Shown: positions 1 to 9,554, counted from the first letter of the stretch. The stretch: DNA of 64,000 bases from Thermohalobaculum sp963700775 (GCA_963700775.1 CAVOYU010000006.1:496001-560000); one strand, 5' to 3'. The notes: generated from the letters alone by a model not told the origin. Translations and numbers: made by a program.

Positions 1-1991
1 CCTGACCGACCCGCGCGACCTGGCCGCGCTCGACGCGGCGCGCGGCGCCGTTCCGCGGCCATCGCTGGCAGGCCGGGCCGATGATCGCCGGCGCAGGTCG
101 CGGGCGAGCGCGCCGCGCGAGCAGTCGCTCAACCCGGCCCGACCGGCCGAGCTGGTCGGCCATGTGACCGAGGCGACGCCCGCCGACGTCGAGACGGCGC
201 TGGCCGCCGCCGCGGCCGGCTTCGCCGACTGGTCGGCGCTGCCGCCGACGACGCGCGGCCGCGGTCCTGCGCGGCGCCGCCGATCTCTACGAGGCCCACG
301 CGCCGGAGCTCTTCGCGCTTCTGCGCCCGCGAGGCCGGCAAGACCCTGCCCGACGCGCGTCGCCGAAGCTGCGCGAGGCGGTCGATTTCCTGCGCTACTA
401 CGCCGCCGAGGCCGAGCGGCTGGCGGGCAGGGCGGCCCGCGCGGCGTCTTCGCCTGCATCTCGCCCTGGAACTTCCCGCTGGCGATCTTCACCGGCCAGA
501 TCGCGGCGGCGCTGGCCGCCGGCAATGCGGTGCTCGCCAAGCCCGCCGAGCAGACGCCGCTGATCGCCGCCCGCGCGGTGCGCGCTGATGCACGAGGCCG
601 GCGTCCCCGCGGCGGCGCTCCAGCTGCTGCCCGGCGACGGGCCGCGGTCGGCGCGCGCGCTGACCGCCGACCCGCGCGTCGGCGGGCGTCTGCTTCACCG
701 GCTCGACCGAGACCGCGCAGCTGATCAACCGCGCGATGGCCGACGCATCTCGACCCGCAGCGCGCCGCTGATCGCCGAGACCGGCGGCCTCAACGCCATG
801 ATCGTCGACTCGACCGCGCTGCCCGAGCAGGCGGTGCGCGACATCATCGCCTCGGCCTTCCAGAGCGCCGGCCAGCGCTGCTCGGCGCTGCGCATGCTCT
901 ACGTGCAGGAGGACGTCGCCGAGCCGCGTGCTGAAGATGCTGTTCGGCGCCATGGACGAGCTGCGCCTCGGCGATCCCTGGGAGCTCTCGACCGACATCG
1001 GCCCGGTGATCGACGCCGAGGCGCAGGCCGGGATCGAGGCCCATATCGACCGGCCCGCGCCGCGGGCCGCCTGCTCGAAGCAGCTCGACGCGCCCGCCGG
1101 CGGGCCACTTCGTCGCCCCGACCGTGATCCGCGTCGACGGGATCGGCGACCTCGACGCGCGAGATCTTCGGCCCGGTGCTGCATGTCGCCACCTTCGAGG
1201 CCGACGAGATCGACGCGCGTGGTCGACGCGATCAACGCCACGGGCTACGGCCTGACCTTCGGCCTGCACACCCGGATCGACGACCGGGTGCAGCAGATCG
1301 TCGAGCGCATGCGCGGTCGGCAACATCTACGTCAACCGCAACCAGATCGGCGCCGTCGTCGGCTCCCAGCCCTTCGGCGGCGAGGGGCTGTCGGGCACCG
1401 GGCCCAAGGCCGGCGGGCCGCATTACCTGCGCCGGTTCCTCGCCGAAGGGGCGGCCGCCGAGGATGGCGCCGGCGGAGTGGCGGTGAGCGCCGAGACCGC
1501 CCAGCGCGCTGATCGACGGGCTGAGCCTGCCCGCCTGGGCCGCCACGCCCGAGTCCCTGCCCGGCCCGACCGGCGAGTCGAACCGGCTCGCGGCTCACCC
1601 TCGCGGGAAGGTGCTCTGCCTCGGGCCGACGGCGAAGGCGGCCATCGCCCAGGCGGACGCGGCGATGGCCGCCGGCAACGCGGTGCTGATGATCGCCCCC
1701 GGCGTCTCCGCCACGGTGTTCCGCCCGGGCGGCGAGGTCGCGGCGCTCGACGGGGTGCTGGAGCCGGAGGTGCTGGCGGGACTGACCGGTTTCGACGCGG
1801 TCGCGAGCAATGCGGGCGCCGCAGCGCTCCGTGCGATCCGCGCCGCCCTCGCGGGGCGCGACGGCCCGCTCGTCCAGCTTGTCACCGAAGCCGGCCAGCC
1901 CGAGCGTTTCCAGCTCGAGCGTCATGTCTGCGTCGACACCACCGCCGCCGGCGGCAACGCCGCCCTGCTGGCCGAGGCAGGAGCCGCCTGA
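1..1991 (+). pseudogene. putA: PutA, C-terminal part (delta-1-pyrroline-5-carboxylate dehydrogenase domain), frame broken many times
   Basis: Oxidises glutamate semialdehyde to glutamate with NAD in proline catabolism. PutA normally also carries an N-terminal proline dehydrogenase, which would lie before the window. Reading across frames gives the aldehyde dehydrogenase landmarks in order: ISPWNFPLAIFTGQIAAALA, GNAVLAKPAEQTP, ETGGLNAMIVDSTALPEQAV, the catalytic-cysteine segment SAGQRCSALR, EIFGPVLHVATF, and the PutA C-terminal signature HVCVDTTAAGGNAALLAEAG before the TGA at 1989-1991. The frame breaks about seventeen times between 57 and 1506 and is then clean. Most breaks are repaired by removing one C or G. 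Around 430-442 roughly a dozen residues expected in PutA also seem missing. The coding signal is strong between breaks, so poor sequence near a contig end is more likely than true decay. Confidence 0.85.
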
Positions 1992-2003
1992 AGCGCCGGG
2001 TTC

Positions 2004-3752
2004 TCAGCCCTCCGGCAGGCCGGCCGCGCGCAGCGCCGCGAGATCGGCGCCGAGCTCCGCCGGATCTGCGTGAAGCTGGGTCCGGTGCCAGGCGGCGACG
2101 GTGAAGTCGCGGCGGATCGACAGCAACTCGGCCGCGGCGAGCCGCGCCTGTTCCGGCTGGCCGCTGCGCTGGTTGGCGAGCACGATATCGACCAGCCCGA
2201 AGCCCGGCACCCGGTCGTGATAGGCCCGGAAGGTGGCGATCGCCTTCTCGGTCTGGCCGGCCAGGCGGTAGGCGTTGCCCAGATGGCCGAGATAGTAGGC
2301 CGGGTAATTCGGGCTCAGCGTCATCGCCTTTTCGCCGAGATCGACCGCCCGGCCGGGCTGCCCGGCGAAGGAGAGGATGAAGCAGGCGAGGCTCGCCACA
2401 TCGGCCGATCCAGGCGCGAGGCCGGCCGCCCGAAATGCATGGGTTGCCGCCGCGTCGAACCGCCTTTGCAGCAGGGCCGCCAGGCCGGCGGTGACATGGG
2501 CGTCGGCATTGTCCGGGTCGAGTTCGAGCGCCCGGCCGGCATGGGTCTGCGCCTTGGCGAGCGCGGTGTCGCGGTCATCGCGCCATCCGAAGCGCGCATC
2601 GACACAGTGCATGAAGCCGAGCATCGCGTGGAGCGCCGCCGAGGCGGGATCGAGCGCCAGCGCCTTGCGCCAGCAGGCCTCGGCGGCGGCGGTGTTCTCC
2701 CTGGTGATCGCGGCGCGGAAATGCGACAGGCCCTGCACCCAGAGGGTCCAGGCCTCGACATTGCTGGTAGTGGTGTAGTGCATTCGGGCCTGCTCGCCCT
2801 CGGTCAGCTTGACCTGCATCTCGGTCGCCAGCACCAGGGTGATCTCGTCCTGGACCGCGAATAGATCGTCCAGCGTTCGGTCGTAGCGCTCGGCCCAGAC
2901 ATGGCTGCCGGTGGTGGCGTCGATCAGCTGGGCGGTGATGCGTATCCGGTTGCCGCCGCGCCGGACGCTGCCTTCCAGAACGTGGCGCACGCCGAGTTGC
3001 CGCGCCGCCTCGCGGATGTCGACCGCCCGGCCCTTGTAGACGAAGCTGGAATTGCGGGCGATCACGCGCAGCCCCGCCAGCTTGGAGAGCGTGGTGATGA
3101 TGTCCTCGACCAGGCCGTCGGCGAAGTACTCCTGCTCCGGATCGCCCGACATGTTGGTGAAGGGCAGCACCGCGATCGACGGCATTTCGCTCGCGGCGGC
3201 GGCGCGCGGCCGGGCCGGTTCCCTGGCGCCGGCGCCGGTCCAGCGCCAGCCCCGGACCGGCGTGTCGATGTTCTTGAGGCTCAGCATGCCCGCCTCGGCG
3301 AACACGATCGCCGTCTTGCCGCGCACCTGGGCATGCACCGCGTCCGAGACCAGGATCCCGCCCGGTGCCGCCTGCCCTTCCAGCCGGGCGGCGACATTCA
3401 CCCCGTCGCCCAGGATGTCGTCGCCGTCGATGACGATGTCGCCGAGATTGACCCCGATGCGGAACTCGATCGCCGTGCCGGTCCCGGCGTTGCGGACGGC
3501 CATCGCCTGCTGGATCACGACCGCGCATTCGACCGCGTCGACGGCGCTGGCGAATTCGACCAGCGCGCCGTCGCCCATCCGCTTGACCACGCGGCCGCCA
3601 TGGGCGGCGACGGCCGGGTCGAACTGCCCGTCCCAGATGCCGCGCAGGGCCGCGAGCGTGCCGGTCTCGTCCGCCGCCGCCAACCGGCTGTAGCCGGCGA
3701 TATCGGCGGCGAGGATCGCCGCCAGGCGCCGCTGGAGTCTGGCACCCGCCAT
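2004..3752 (-). CDS. Class III adenylate/guanylate cyclase with TolB-like and TPR domains
   Basis: 582 aa from the ATG at 3752; no signal peptide. Residues about 1-180 are a class III nucleotide cyclase catalytic domain: metal-binding aspartates D17 (ADIAGYSRL) and D61 (KRMGDGALVEF) are present, and the later GDGVNVAARLE segment fits the family. Residues about 195-300 match a TolB-like domain (SIAVLPFTNMSGD, then HVLEGSVRRGGNRIRITAQL), followed by TPR-type helical repeats to the end. It probably makes a cyclic nucleotide in the cytoplasm under control of protein contacts. The TolB/TPR half closely resembles that of the regulator at 31725-33341. It converges on putA with a 12-bp gap. The in-frame extension upstream to 4982 is antisense to the PHP gene and was not used. 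Confidence 0.9.
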   Translation of the reverse strand: MAGARLQRRLAAILAADIAGYSRLAAADETGTLAALRGIWDGQFDPAVAAHGGRVVKRMGDGALVEFASAVDAVECAVVIQQAMAVRNAGTGTAIEFRIGVNLGDIVIDGDDILGDGVNVAARLEGQAAPGGILVSDAVHAQVRGKTAIVFAEAGMLSLKNIDTPVRGWRWTGAGAREPARPRAAAASEMPSIAVLPFTNMSGDPEQEYFADGLVEDIITTLSKLAGLRVIARNSSFVYKGRAVDIREAARQLGVRHVLEGSVRRGGNRIRITAQLIDATTGSHVWAERYDRTLDDLFAVQDEITLVLATEMQVKLTEGEQARMHYTTTSNVEAWTLWVQGLSHFRAAITRENTAAAEACWRKALALDPASAALHAMLGFMHCVDARFGWRDDRDTALAKAQTHAGRALELDPDNADAHVTAGLAALLQRRFDAAATHAFRAAGLAPGSADVASLACFILSFAGQPGRAVDLGEKAMTLSPNYPAYYLGHLGNAYRLAGQTEKAIATFRAYHDRVPGFGLVDIVLANQRSGQPEQARLAAAELLSIRRDFTVAAWHRTQLHADPAELGADLAALRAAGLPEG

Positions 3753-3902
3753 CCCTGCCGTTCCCTCCCCGTTTGTCGGGAGCGGCAGTCTAGGCACGCC
3801 GGCGGCGGTTGTATATCCGTCACGCGCCGGGCCGAGAATGCTGATTGCGAATTGGCCGCGATCCGCGTCAGGTGAGCGCCGAGCAGCGCCGGAGCGATAC
3901 CC

Positions 3903-4829
3903 ATGCGACACCCCGCCTTCGCCAAGCCCGGAAGCTTCTTCCGGGGCAATCTGCACACCCATTCGAACGCCTCGGACGGCGCGCTCGATGCGGGCGAGGT
4001 CTGCCGCCGCTATGCCGAGGCGGGCTACGACTTCCTCTGCCTCTCGGACCATTTCGTCGGCGTCTACGGCTATCCGGTCACCGATACGACCGGCTTCCGG
4101 ACCAACCGCTTCACCACCATCCTCGGCGCCGAGATGCACACCCACCGGATGTGCAACGGCGAGATCTGGCACATCCTCGCCGTCGGCCTGCCGGCGGGTT
4201 TCTCCCCCTCCGACCAGAAGGACTGGACCGTGACCGAGGATGGCGAGACCGGCCCCGACCTCGCGCGGCGCTGCGCCGAGGCAGGCGCCTTCGTCGCCAT
4301 GACCCACCCCGAGTGGAACGGCATGACGCCGGAGGATGCCCGGCTGATCGACTCGGCCCATGCGATCGAGATCTACAACCACGGCTGCCATGTGGAATGC
4401 GACCGGGGCTACGGCGTCTCGGTCTACGACACGCTGCTGAGCGAGGGCCGGCGGCTGACCGCCATCGCCACCGACGACGCGCATTTCCACGGACCCGACT
4501 ACTTCGGCGGCTGGGTCATGGTGAAGGCCGAGGCGAACGAGCCCGAGGCCCTGCTCGCGGCACTGAAGGCGGGCGACTACTACGCCTCGACCGGGCCGGA
4601 GCTGCACGACTTCCGGGTCGAGAACGGATGCGCCGTGATCGAGTGCTCGCCCGCCGAGCACATCATCGCGCTTGGCGAGAATGCGGCCGCCAACGTGGTG
4701 CACGGGACCGGCATCACCCGGGCGGAATTGCCGCTGGCGGGGCGTTTCACCAAGAGCGGCTGGGTCCGCGCGGCGGTGCAGGACGCGGCCGGCAAGCGGG
4801 CCTGGGCGAACCCGATCTGGTTCGACTGA
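3903..4829 (+). CDS. PHP-domain phosphoesterase family protein
   Basis: 308 aa. The polymerase-and-histidinol-phosphatase fold is marked by metal-ligand clusters in the expected order: LHTHS near residue 17, SDHF near 45, EMHTHR near 78, THPEWNG near 138 and TDDAHFHG near 197. These would hold a di- or trinuclear metal centre that hydrolyses phosphate esters. The C-terminal 75 residues form a separate beta-rich tail. The substrate cannot be told from sequence. It is transcribed away from the cyclase at 3752 across a 150-bp gap, with a weak ribosome site before the ATG, and is followed by a hairpin. No signal peptide is visible. Confidence 0.85.
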   Translation: MRHPAFAKPGSFFRGNLHTHSNASDGALDAGEVCRRYAEAGYDFLCLSDHFVGVYGYPVTDTTGFRTNRFTTILGAEMHTHRMCNGEIWHILAVGLPAGFSPSDQKDWTVTEDGETGPDLARRCAEAGAFVAMTHPEWNGMTPEDARLIDSAHAIEIYNHGCHVECDRGYGVSVYDTLLSEGRRLTAIATDDAHFHGPDYFGGWVMVKAEANEPEALLAALKAGDYYASTGPELHDFRVENGCAVIECSPAEHIIALGENAAANVVHGTGITRAELPLAGRFTKSGWVRAAVQDAAGKRAWANPIWFD

Positions 4830-4863
4830 CGCCCCGCAAGGACGTCCCGGATGCGTGCGGCAA

Positions 4864-4886
4864 GGGAGCCGGCGCTGCCGGCTCCC
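4864..4886. terminator. Hairpin between convergent genes
   Basis: Perfect 10-bp inverted repeat GGGAGCCGGC/GCCGGCTCCC with a 3-base loop, placed between the convergent PHP and DoxX genes. There is no T-run on either side, so it is a candidate bidirectional terminator rather than a classic one. Confidence 0.5.
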
Positions 4887-4926
4887 GGGGTACTCCCTGT
4901 GGCCGCTCGACGGCCCGCCGGGCAGT

Positions 4927-5340
4927 TCATCTGGCCGGGACGACGGCCGGACGGGTTCCCGCCGCGCGGGTGTCGAAGGCATAGGCGCCGGGGCCGTTCG
5001 CGACCAGGAACAGGAAGCCGCCGGCGATGGCGAGGTTCTTCAGGAACATGATCGTCTGGATCTGATCGGCGAAGTCGGCGTGGAAGGTCACCGCCGACAG
5101 AACCGTGAAGCCGGCCAGCAGGGTCGCGGCCACCCTTGTCTGCCATCCGGCGATGATCGCCAGCGCGCCGCCGATCTCCAGCAGGATCACCAGCGGCAGT
5201 AGCGCGCCGGGGACGCCCATCGCCTCCATGTAGCCGGCCGTTGCCGCGTAGCCGGAGATCTTCTGGAACCCTGCGATGAGGAAGATCGCGGCGATGAGAA
5301 CACGCCCCAGCGGGGCCGACAGGGACTGAATTTGCGTCAT
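4927..5340 (-). CDS. DoxX family membrane protein
   Basis: 137 aa with four hydrophobic segments at about 9-27, 48-66, 72-90 and 98-116, as in the DoxX family (quinol oxidase subunit-like and related small membrane proteins). The opening GRVLIAAIFLIAGFQKISGY is typical of family members linked to redox or electrophile stress. A ribosome site AAGGAA precedes the ATG by nine bases. It is divergent from a LysR regulator at 5469, which is a common arrangement for regulator and target. The biochemical role is unknown. Confidence 0.88.
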   Translation of the reverse strand: MTQIQSLSAPLGRVLIAAIFLIAGFQKISGYAATAGYMEAMGVPGALLPLVILLEIGGALAIIAGWQTRVAATLLAGFTVLSAVTFHADFADQIQTIMFLKNLAIAGGFLFLVANGPGAYAFDTRAAGTRPAVVPAR

Positions 5341-5420
5341 GCGATGTCTTTCCTTTGATCGGGTGCTGGCGGAACTGTTCCGCCCGCCGTCATCGGGGAC
5401 TAGATAACCGCTCTGAAATG

Positions 5421-5456
5421 GTGAATAAATGTCGCAAATCGGAAAACTTTGTTCAC
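5421..5456. promoter_or_regulatory. Inverted repeat in the doxX/lysR divergent promoter
   Basis: GTGAATAAA at 5421-5429 pairs with TTTGTTCAC at 5448-5456 (eight of nine positions), centred between the divergent doxX-like and lysR-type genes. The surrounding AT-rich stretch stands out from its GC-rich context. It is the most likely binding site of the adjacent LysR protein; that assignment is inference. Confidence 0.45.
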
Positions 5457-5468
5457 TGAAAGAGAACG

Positions 5469-6392
5469 ATGGGCGAGTTCGAGGACATGACGGCCTTCGT
5501 GCGCATCGTCGAGGCGGGTGGCATCGGCCGCGCGGCCGGTCAGCTCGGCGTGGCCAAATCCGCTATCAGCCGGCGACTGGTCGACCTCGAGGCGCGCCTC
5601 GGCGTGCAGCTGCTGGTCCGCACCACACGCCGCTCCAGCCTGACCGATGCGGGCCAGAGCTACTACCTCCGGGCGCTGGAAATCCTCGCCGATGTCGAGG
5701 AGCTCAACGCCGATCTCTCCGGCCCGACGGCGAAGCTGACCGGACGCCTGAAGGTCGCTGCGCCGCTCTCGTTCGGCGTGACGCATCTGGCGCCGGTGCT
5801 CCAGGAGTTCGTGACCGCCCACCCGGACCTGACCGTCCATGTCGACCTCTCGGACCGGCAGGTGGATCTGGTCGAGGAGGGCTTCGATCTTGCGGTCCGG
5901 ATCGCCAGGCTCAGGGATTCCACCCTGATCGCCCGCAGGCTGACGCCGATCAACCTGATCCTCTGCGCCAGTCCGGAGTACCTCACCCGCCACGGCCGCC
6001 CGCGGACACCCGAGGACCTCAGGGAGCACAGCGTCCTGCACTACGACAACACCCGCGGGACGACCATGACCTTCACCGGCCCGGACGGCAACGAGGTCAG
6101 CGTGAACCTCGGCGCGCGGATGAGCGCCAACAACGGCGACTTCCTGCAGGCCGCGGCTGTCGGCGGGCTGGGGGTGGCCGCCCCGCCGACCTTCGTGGCC
6201 TGGCGCGACATCGTTTCTGGCCGCCTGGTGCCGATCCTGACCGACTACCGGCTGCCGGCGCTGAACGCCTATGCGGTCTATCCCCGGACGCGGCATCTCT
6301 CGCGCCGGGTCCGGGCGCTGATCGATCTGCTGACGGAGCGCTTCGCGGGCGAGCCGCCCTGGGACCGGGCGCTCGCTGGCCTGGCGGGCTAG
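5469..6392 (+). CDS. LysR family transcriptional regulator
   Basis: 307 aa. The N-terminal winged helix-turn-helix is clear (MTAFVRIVEAGGIGRAAGQL, then AISRRLVDLEARLGVQLLVRT), followed by a periplasmic-binding-protein-like effector domain from about residue 92 (GRLKVAAPLSFGVTHLAPVL). It belongs to the subgroup with short linker and LDTxRxxxVxL-like core seen in regulators next to DoxX or quinone-related genes. It lies divergent to the DoxX gene with a 128-bp shared promoter containing an inverted repeat, so it probably controls that gene and itself. The effector is unknown. Confidence 0.93.
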   Translation: MGEFEDMTAFVRIVEAGGIGRAAGQLGVAKSAISRRLVDLEARLGVQLLVRTTRRSSLTDAGQSYYLRALEILADVEELNADLSGPTAKLTGRLKVAAPLSFGVTHLAPVLQEFVTAHPDLTVHVDLSDRQVDLVEEGFDLAVRIARLRDSTLIARRLTPINLILCASPEYLTRHGRPRTPEDLREHSVLHYDNTRGTTMTFTGPDGNEVSVNLGARMSANNGDFLQAAAVGGLGVAAPPTFVAWRDIVSGRLVPILTDYRLPALNAYAVYPRTRHLSRRVRALIDLLTERFAGEPPWDRALAGLAG

Positions 6393-6428
6393 AGCCGCCG
6401 CGGGTCCGGGAAGCGGGCGGGCCGGCGG

Positions 6429-7241
6429 CTAGCCCCGGTCCAGCGCGATGTCGGGCGCGTCCTCGGCCTTCATGCCGACCACGTGGTAGCCGCAGTCCAC
6501 ATGGTGGCACTCGCCGGTGACGCCGGAGGCGAGATCGGAGAGCAGGTAGAACCCGGCCTTGCCGACGTCCTCCTGGGTGACGTTGCGGCGCAGCGGCGAG
6601 TTCAGTTCGTTCCACTTCAGGATGTAGCGGAAATCGCCGATGCCGGAGGCGGCAAGCGTCTTGATCGGCCCGGCGGAGAGGGCGTTCACCCGGATGCCCT
6701 TCGGGCCGAGGTCCATCGCCATGTAGCGCACCGAGGTCTCGAGCGCCGCCTTGGCGACGCCCATCACGTTGTAGTGCGGCATTACCTTCTCGGCGCCGTA
6801 ATATGTCAGCGTCAGCATCGCCCCTCCCGCCCCCATCAGCTTCTCCGCCCGCTGGGCGAGCGCGGTGAAGGAGTAGCAGGAGACGTTCATCGACAGCTCG
6901 AAATTGGCCGCGCTGGTATCCACATAGCGGCCCTTCAGCTCGTTCTTGTCCGCATAGGCGATGGCGTGGAGCAGGAAGTCGAGCCGGCCCCATTTCGCCG
7001 CCAGCGCCGCGAACACCGCATCCATCGAGCCGGCGTCGGTGACGTCGCAGGGCAGCACGATGGCCGACCCGACCGAGGCGGCGAGCGGCTCGACCCGCTT
7101 CTTCAGCGCGTCCCCCTGATAGGTGAAGGCGAGCTCGGCGCCCTGCCCGTGGCAGGCCTGGGCGATACCCCAGGCGATCGACTTCTCGTTCGCCACACCC
7201 ATGATCAGGCCGCGCTTCCCCGCCATCAGACCTGATGCCAT
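6429..7241 (-). CDS. fabI: Enoyl-[acyl-carrier-protein] reductase [NADH] FabI
   Basis: 270 aa. Reduces the trans-2 double bond of enoyl-ACP with NADH in the last step of each type II fatty-acid elongation cycle. The FabI form of the nucleotide loop is present (GVANEKSIAWGIA, residues 15-27), as is the FabI-type active site with Tyr157-x6-Lys164 and a second tyrosine near 147, and the substrate-loop segment GPIKTLAASGIGDF. Length is normal for FabI. Start chosen at ATG 7241; a second ATG five codons in is possible. It is divergent from pdxH over 190 bp and converges on the LysR gene. Confidence 0.95.
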   Translation of the reverse strand: MASGLMAGKRGLIMGVANEKSIAWGIAQACHGQGAELAFTYQGDALKKRVEPLAASVGSAIVLPCDVTDAGSMDAVFAALAAKWGRLDFLLHAIAYADKNELKGRYVDTSAANFELSMNVSCYSFTALAQRAEKLMGAGGAMLTLTYYGAEKVMPHYNVMGVAKAALETSVRYMAMDLGPKGIRVNALSAGPIKTLAASGIGDFRYILKWNELNSPLRRNVTQEDVGKAGFYLLSDLASGVTGECHHVDCGYHVVGMKAEDAPDIALDRG

Positions 7242-7431
7242 GCCCGTTCTCCCCGAAGCGTTGCCGACAGGCCGGGTGTTAAGAGAATTCGCGCCCCGCT
7301 TCAAGGGAGATGGCCGGGTCCGGCTGCGCCATGCCCGCGGGCGAGGCGCACATCTTACGCTCGGGGGGGGCTTTCTCCCGGCGCCGTGGCACGCTAGGAC
7401 AGCCGCTAGGTGCCAGGCGTGGAGTCGCGAC

Positions 7432-8070
7432 ATGGTTGAACTGACGACCGGTGGGAAGCTGAGCGGCATCTTCGCGGCCGAGGATCCCTATGCCCTGGCG
7501 CGGGACTGGCTGGCCGAGGCGGAGAAGACCGAGCCCGAGGACGCGAACGCGGTGGCGCTCGCCACCGTCGACGCGCACGGGCTGCCCAATGTCCGGATGG
7601 TCCTCCTGAAGGAGATCGAGGCCAGCGCGGTGCGCGGCGGTTTCGTCTTCTACACCAACTTCGAGAGCGCCAAGGGAACCGAGCTCAAGGGCAACCCGAA
7701 GGCGGCGATGGTCTTTCACTGGAAGAGCCTGCGCCGCCAGGTCCGGCTGCGCGGTCCGGTGGAGTTCGTGCCCGCCAGGCAGGCCGACGCCTACTATCTC
7801 AGCCGCGCCTACCAGAGCCGGATCGGCGCCTGGGCCTCGCGCCAGTCGCGCCCGCTGGCCAACAAGCGCACCCTGCTGGCCGAGGTCGCCAAGCTCGCCG
7901 CCAAGTATCCGCGCAACCCGCCCCGGCCCGAGCACTGGGGCGGCTACCGCATTCGCCCGGTCGAGATCGAATTCTGGGCCCAGGGCGAATTTCGCCTGCA
8001 TGACCGTTTCCGCTGGACCCGGCTGAAGCCCGACGGCGCCGGCTGGACGGTGCAGCGGCTGAGCCCCTGA
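7432..8070 (+). CDS. pdxH: Pyridoxamine 5'-phosphate oxidase
   Basis: 212 aa. FMN-dependent oxidation of pyridoxine or pyridoxamine 5'-phosphate to pyridoxal 5'-phosphate. Family marks are NVRMVLLKEI, GFVFYTNFESAKGTEL, FHWKSLRRQVRLRGPVE, the SRIGAWASRQS segment, and the C-terminal HDRFRWTR with the conserved Arg. Length equals typical PdxH. The start is the ATG at 7432, because upstream sequence in frame is antisense to fabI. It lies upstream of an SDR gene with a 73-bp gap and could be co-transcribed with it. Confidence 0.95.
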   Translation: MVELTTGGKLSGIFAAEDPYALARDWLAEAEKTEPEDANAVALATVDAHGLPNVRMVLLKEIEASAVRGGFVFYTNFESAKGTELKGNPKAAMVFHWKSLRRQVRLRGPVEFVPARQADAYYLSRAYQSRIGAWASRQSRPLANKRTLLAEVAKLAAKYPRNPPRPEHWGGYRIRPVEIEFWAQGEFRLHDRFRWTRLKPDGAGWTVQRLSP

Positions 8071-8143
8071 GCGCAACGGCGTGGCGCAGCCGCGTCCAAC
8101 GCACTAGATTGCCGGTAGACGCGCAACCGACAGGAGACGGCCG

Positions 8144-8887
8144 ATGCCGGATTCGAACGACCGCAAGACCCTGCTGCTGACCGGCGCCAGCCGGGGGATC
8201 GGGCACGCGACAGTCAAGCGGTTCTCCTCGGCCGGCTGGCGGGTGCTGACCTGCTCGCGGCATCCCTTCCCCGAGGACTGCCCCTGGGAGATGGGTCCCG
8301 AGGACCACATCCAGCTCGACCTCGCCGACCCGAACAGCACCATCGAGGCGGTCGGCGAGATCAGGCGCCGGCTGACCAACGGGCGGCTGGACGCCCTGGT
8401 CAACAATGCCGGAATCTCGCCCAAGGGTCCGGGCGGCGCGCGCCTGAACACCATCGACACCGACCTCAAGACCTGGGGCCAGGTGTTCCACGTAAATTTC
8501 TTCGCGCCCGTCGTGCTGGCCCGCGGGTTGATCGAGGAGCTGAAGGCGGCGAAGGGCGCGGTGGTCAACGTGACCTCGATCGCCGGCGCCCGGGTGCATC
8601 CCTTCGCCGGCGCGGCCTACGCCACCTCGAAGGCGGCGCTGGCCTCGCTCACCCGCGAGATGGCGCATGATTTCGGCCCGCACGGCATCCGGGTCAACGC
8701 CATCGCGCCGGGCGAGATCGAGACCGCCATCCTGTCGCCCGGCACCGAGAAGCTGATCGACCAGATCCCGCTCCGCCGCCTCGGCCGGCCCGAGGAGGTG
8801 GCGCGGACGATCTACTACCTCTGCACCGGCGAGAGTTCCTACGTGACCGGCGTCGAGATCGAGATCAATGGCGGCCAGCACGTCTGA
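8144..8887 (+). CDS. SDR family NAD(P)-dependent oxidoreductase
   Basis: 247 aa classical short-chain dehydrogenase. The cofactor loop TGASRGIGHATVKRF is at residues 14-28, NNAGIS at about 87, catalytic Ser in NVTSIAGA near 146 and Tyr-x3-Lys in YATSKAAL near 159-163. The C-terminal ITINGG-type turn appears as IEINGGQHV. A strong ribosome site AGGAGA lies six bases before the ATG. Such proteins reduce or oxidise carbonyl/hydroxyl groups; the substrate cannot be told. The stop is 40 bases before the GST-like start, suggesting co-transcription. Confidence 0.92.
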   Translation: MPDSNDRKTLLLTGASRGIGHATVKRFSSAGWRVLTCSRHPFPEDCPWEMGPEDHIQLDLADPNSTIEAVGEIRRRLTNGRLDALVNNAGISPKGPGGARLNTIDTDLKTWGQVFHVNFFAPVVLARGLIEELKAAKGAVVNVTSIAGARVHPFAGAAYATSKAALASLTREMAHDFGPHGIRVNAIAPGEIETAILSPGTEKLIDQIPLRRLGRPEEVARTIYYLCTGESSYVTGVEIEINGGQHV

Positions 8888-8927
8888 GCCGTCTGAACCC
8901 AACCGGAATTCGACGAGGAAACGCGGA

Positions 8928-9554
8928 ATGATCGATCTCTACACCTGGACCACGCCCAACGGCCGCAAGGTCTCCATCATGCTCGAGGAGCTCGGCGTGC
9001 CCTACGCCGCCCATGCGGTCAATATCGGCCAGGACGAGCAGTTCGATCCCGCCTTCCTGAAGATCGCGCCCAACAACAAGATCCCCGCCATCGTCGACCG
9101 CGAGGCGGGGGTCGAGCTGATGGAATCGGCGGCGATCATGTTCTACCTCGCCGAGAAGCACGGGAAGTTCCTCGACGTGGGCGAGGGCCGATACCGGGTG
9201 ATGGAGTGGCTGATGTGGCAGATGGGCGGCGTCGGGCCGATCCTCGGCCAGGTGCATCATTTCGTGAAGTACAACTCCGGCAAGGCGCCCTATGCCGAGG
9301 AGCGGTTCGCCACGGAGGCCCGCCGGCTCTACGGCGTGCTCGACCGCCGGCTCGAGGGCCGCGACTTCGTGGCCGGGGAATACTCCATCGCCGACATGGC
9401 GATCTGGCCCTGGATCAGCCGCTTCGAATGGCAGCAGATCGACCTGAGCGCGTTCCCGAAGGTGCGCGACTGGTATGTCCGCATGGCCGGGCGCCCGGCG
9501 GTGCAGAAGGGCTACCACGTGCCGAAATTCATGAACGACGTGCCGATGCCGTGA
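8928..9554 (+). CDS. Glutathione S-transferase family protein, Ure2p/YfcG-like
   Basis: 208 aa. N-terminal thioredoxin-like GST domain opens with DLYTWTTPNGRKVSIMLEEL, the pattern of the YfcG/Ure2p branch in which a Thr/Asn pair near the start replaces the usual catalytic Tyr or Ser. The proline-anchored NNKIPAI and the ESAAIMFYLAEKHG glutathione-binding turn follow. The helical C-terminal domain includes the conserved DMAIWPWISRFEW. YfcG relatives act as disulfide-bond reductases with glutathione. The start is the ATG at 8928 behind GAGGAAA rather than the upstream in-frame codon inside the SDR gene. Confidence 0.9.
   Translation: MIDLYTWTTPNGRKVSIMLEELGVPYAAHAVNIGQDEQFDPAFLKIAPNNKIPAIVDREAGVELMESAAIMFYLAEKHGKFLDVGEGRYRVMEWLMWQMGGVGPILGQVHHFVKYNSGKAPYAEERFATEARRLYGVLDRRLEGRDFVAGEYSIADMAIWPWISRFEWQQIDLSAFPKVRDWYVRMAGRPAVQKGYHVPKFMNDVPMP

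Noticed and set aside
3753..4982. N-terminal extension of the cyclase-TolB-TPR protein to a 992-residue product
   Set aside because: The extension is antisense to the PHP gene, and the catalytic domain begins directly at ATG 3752.
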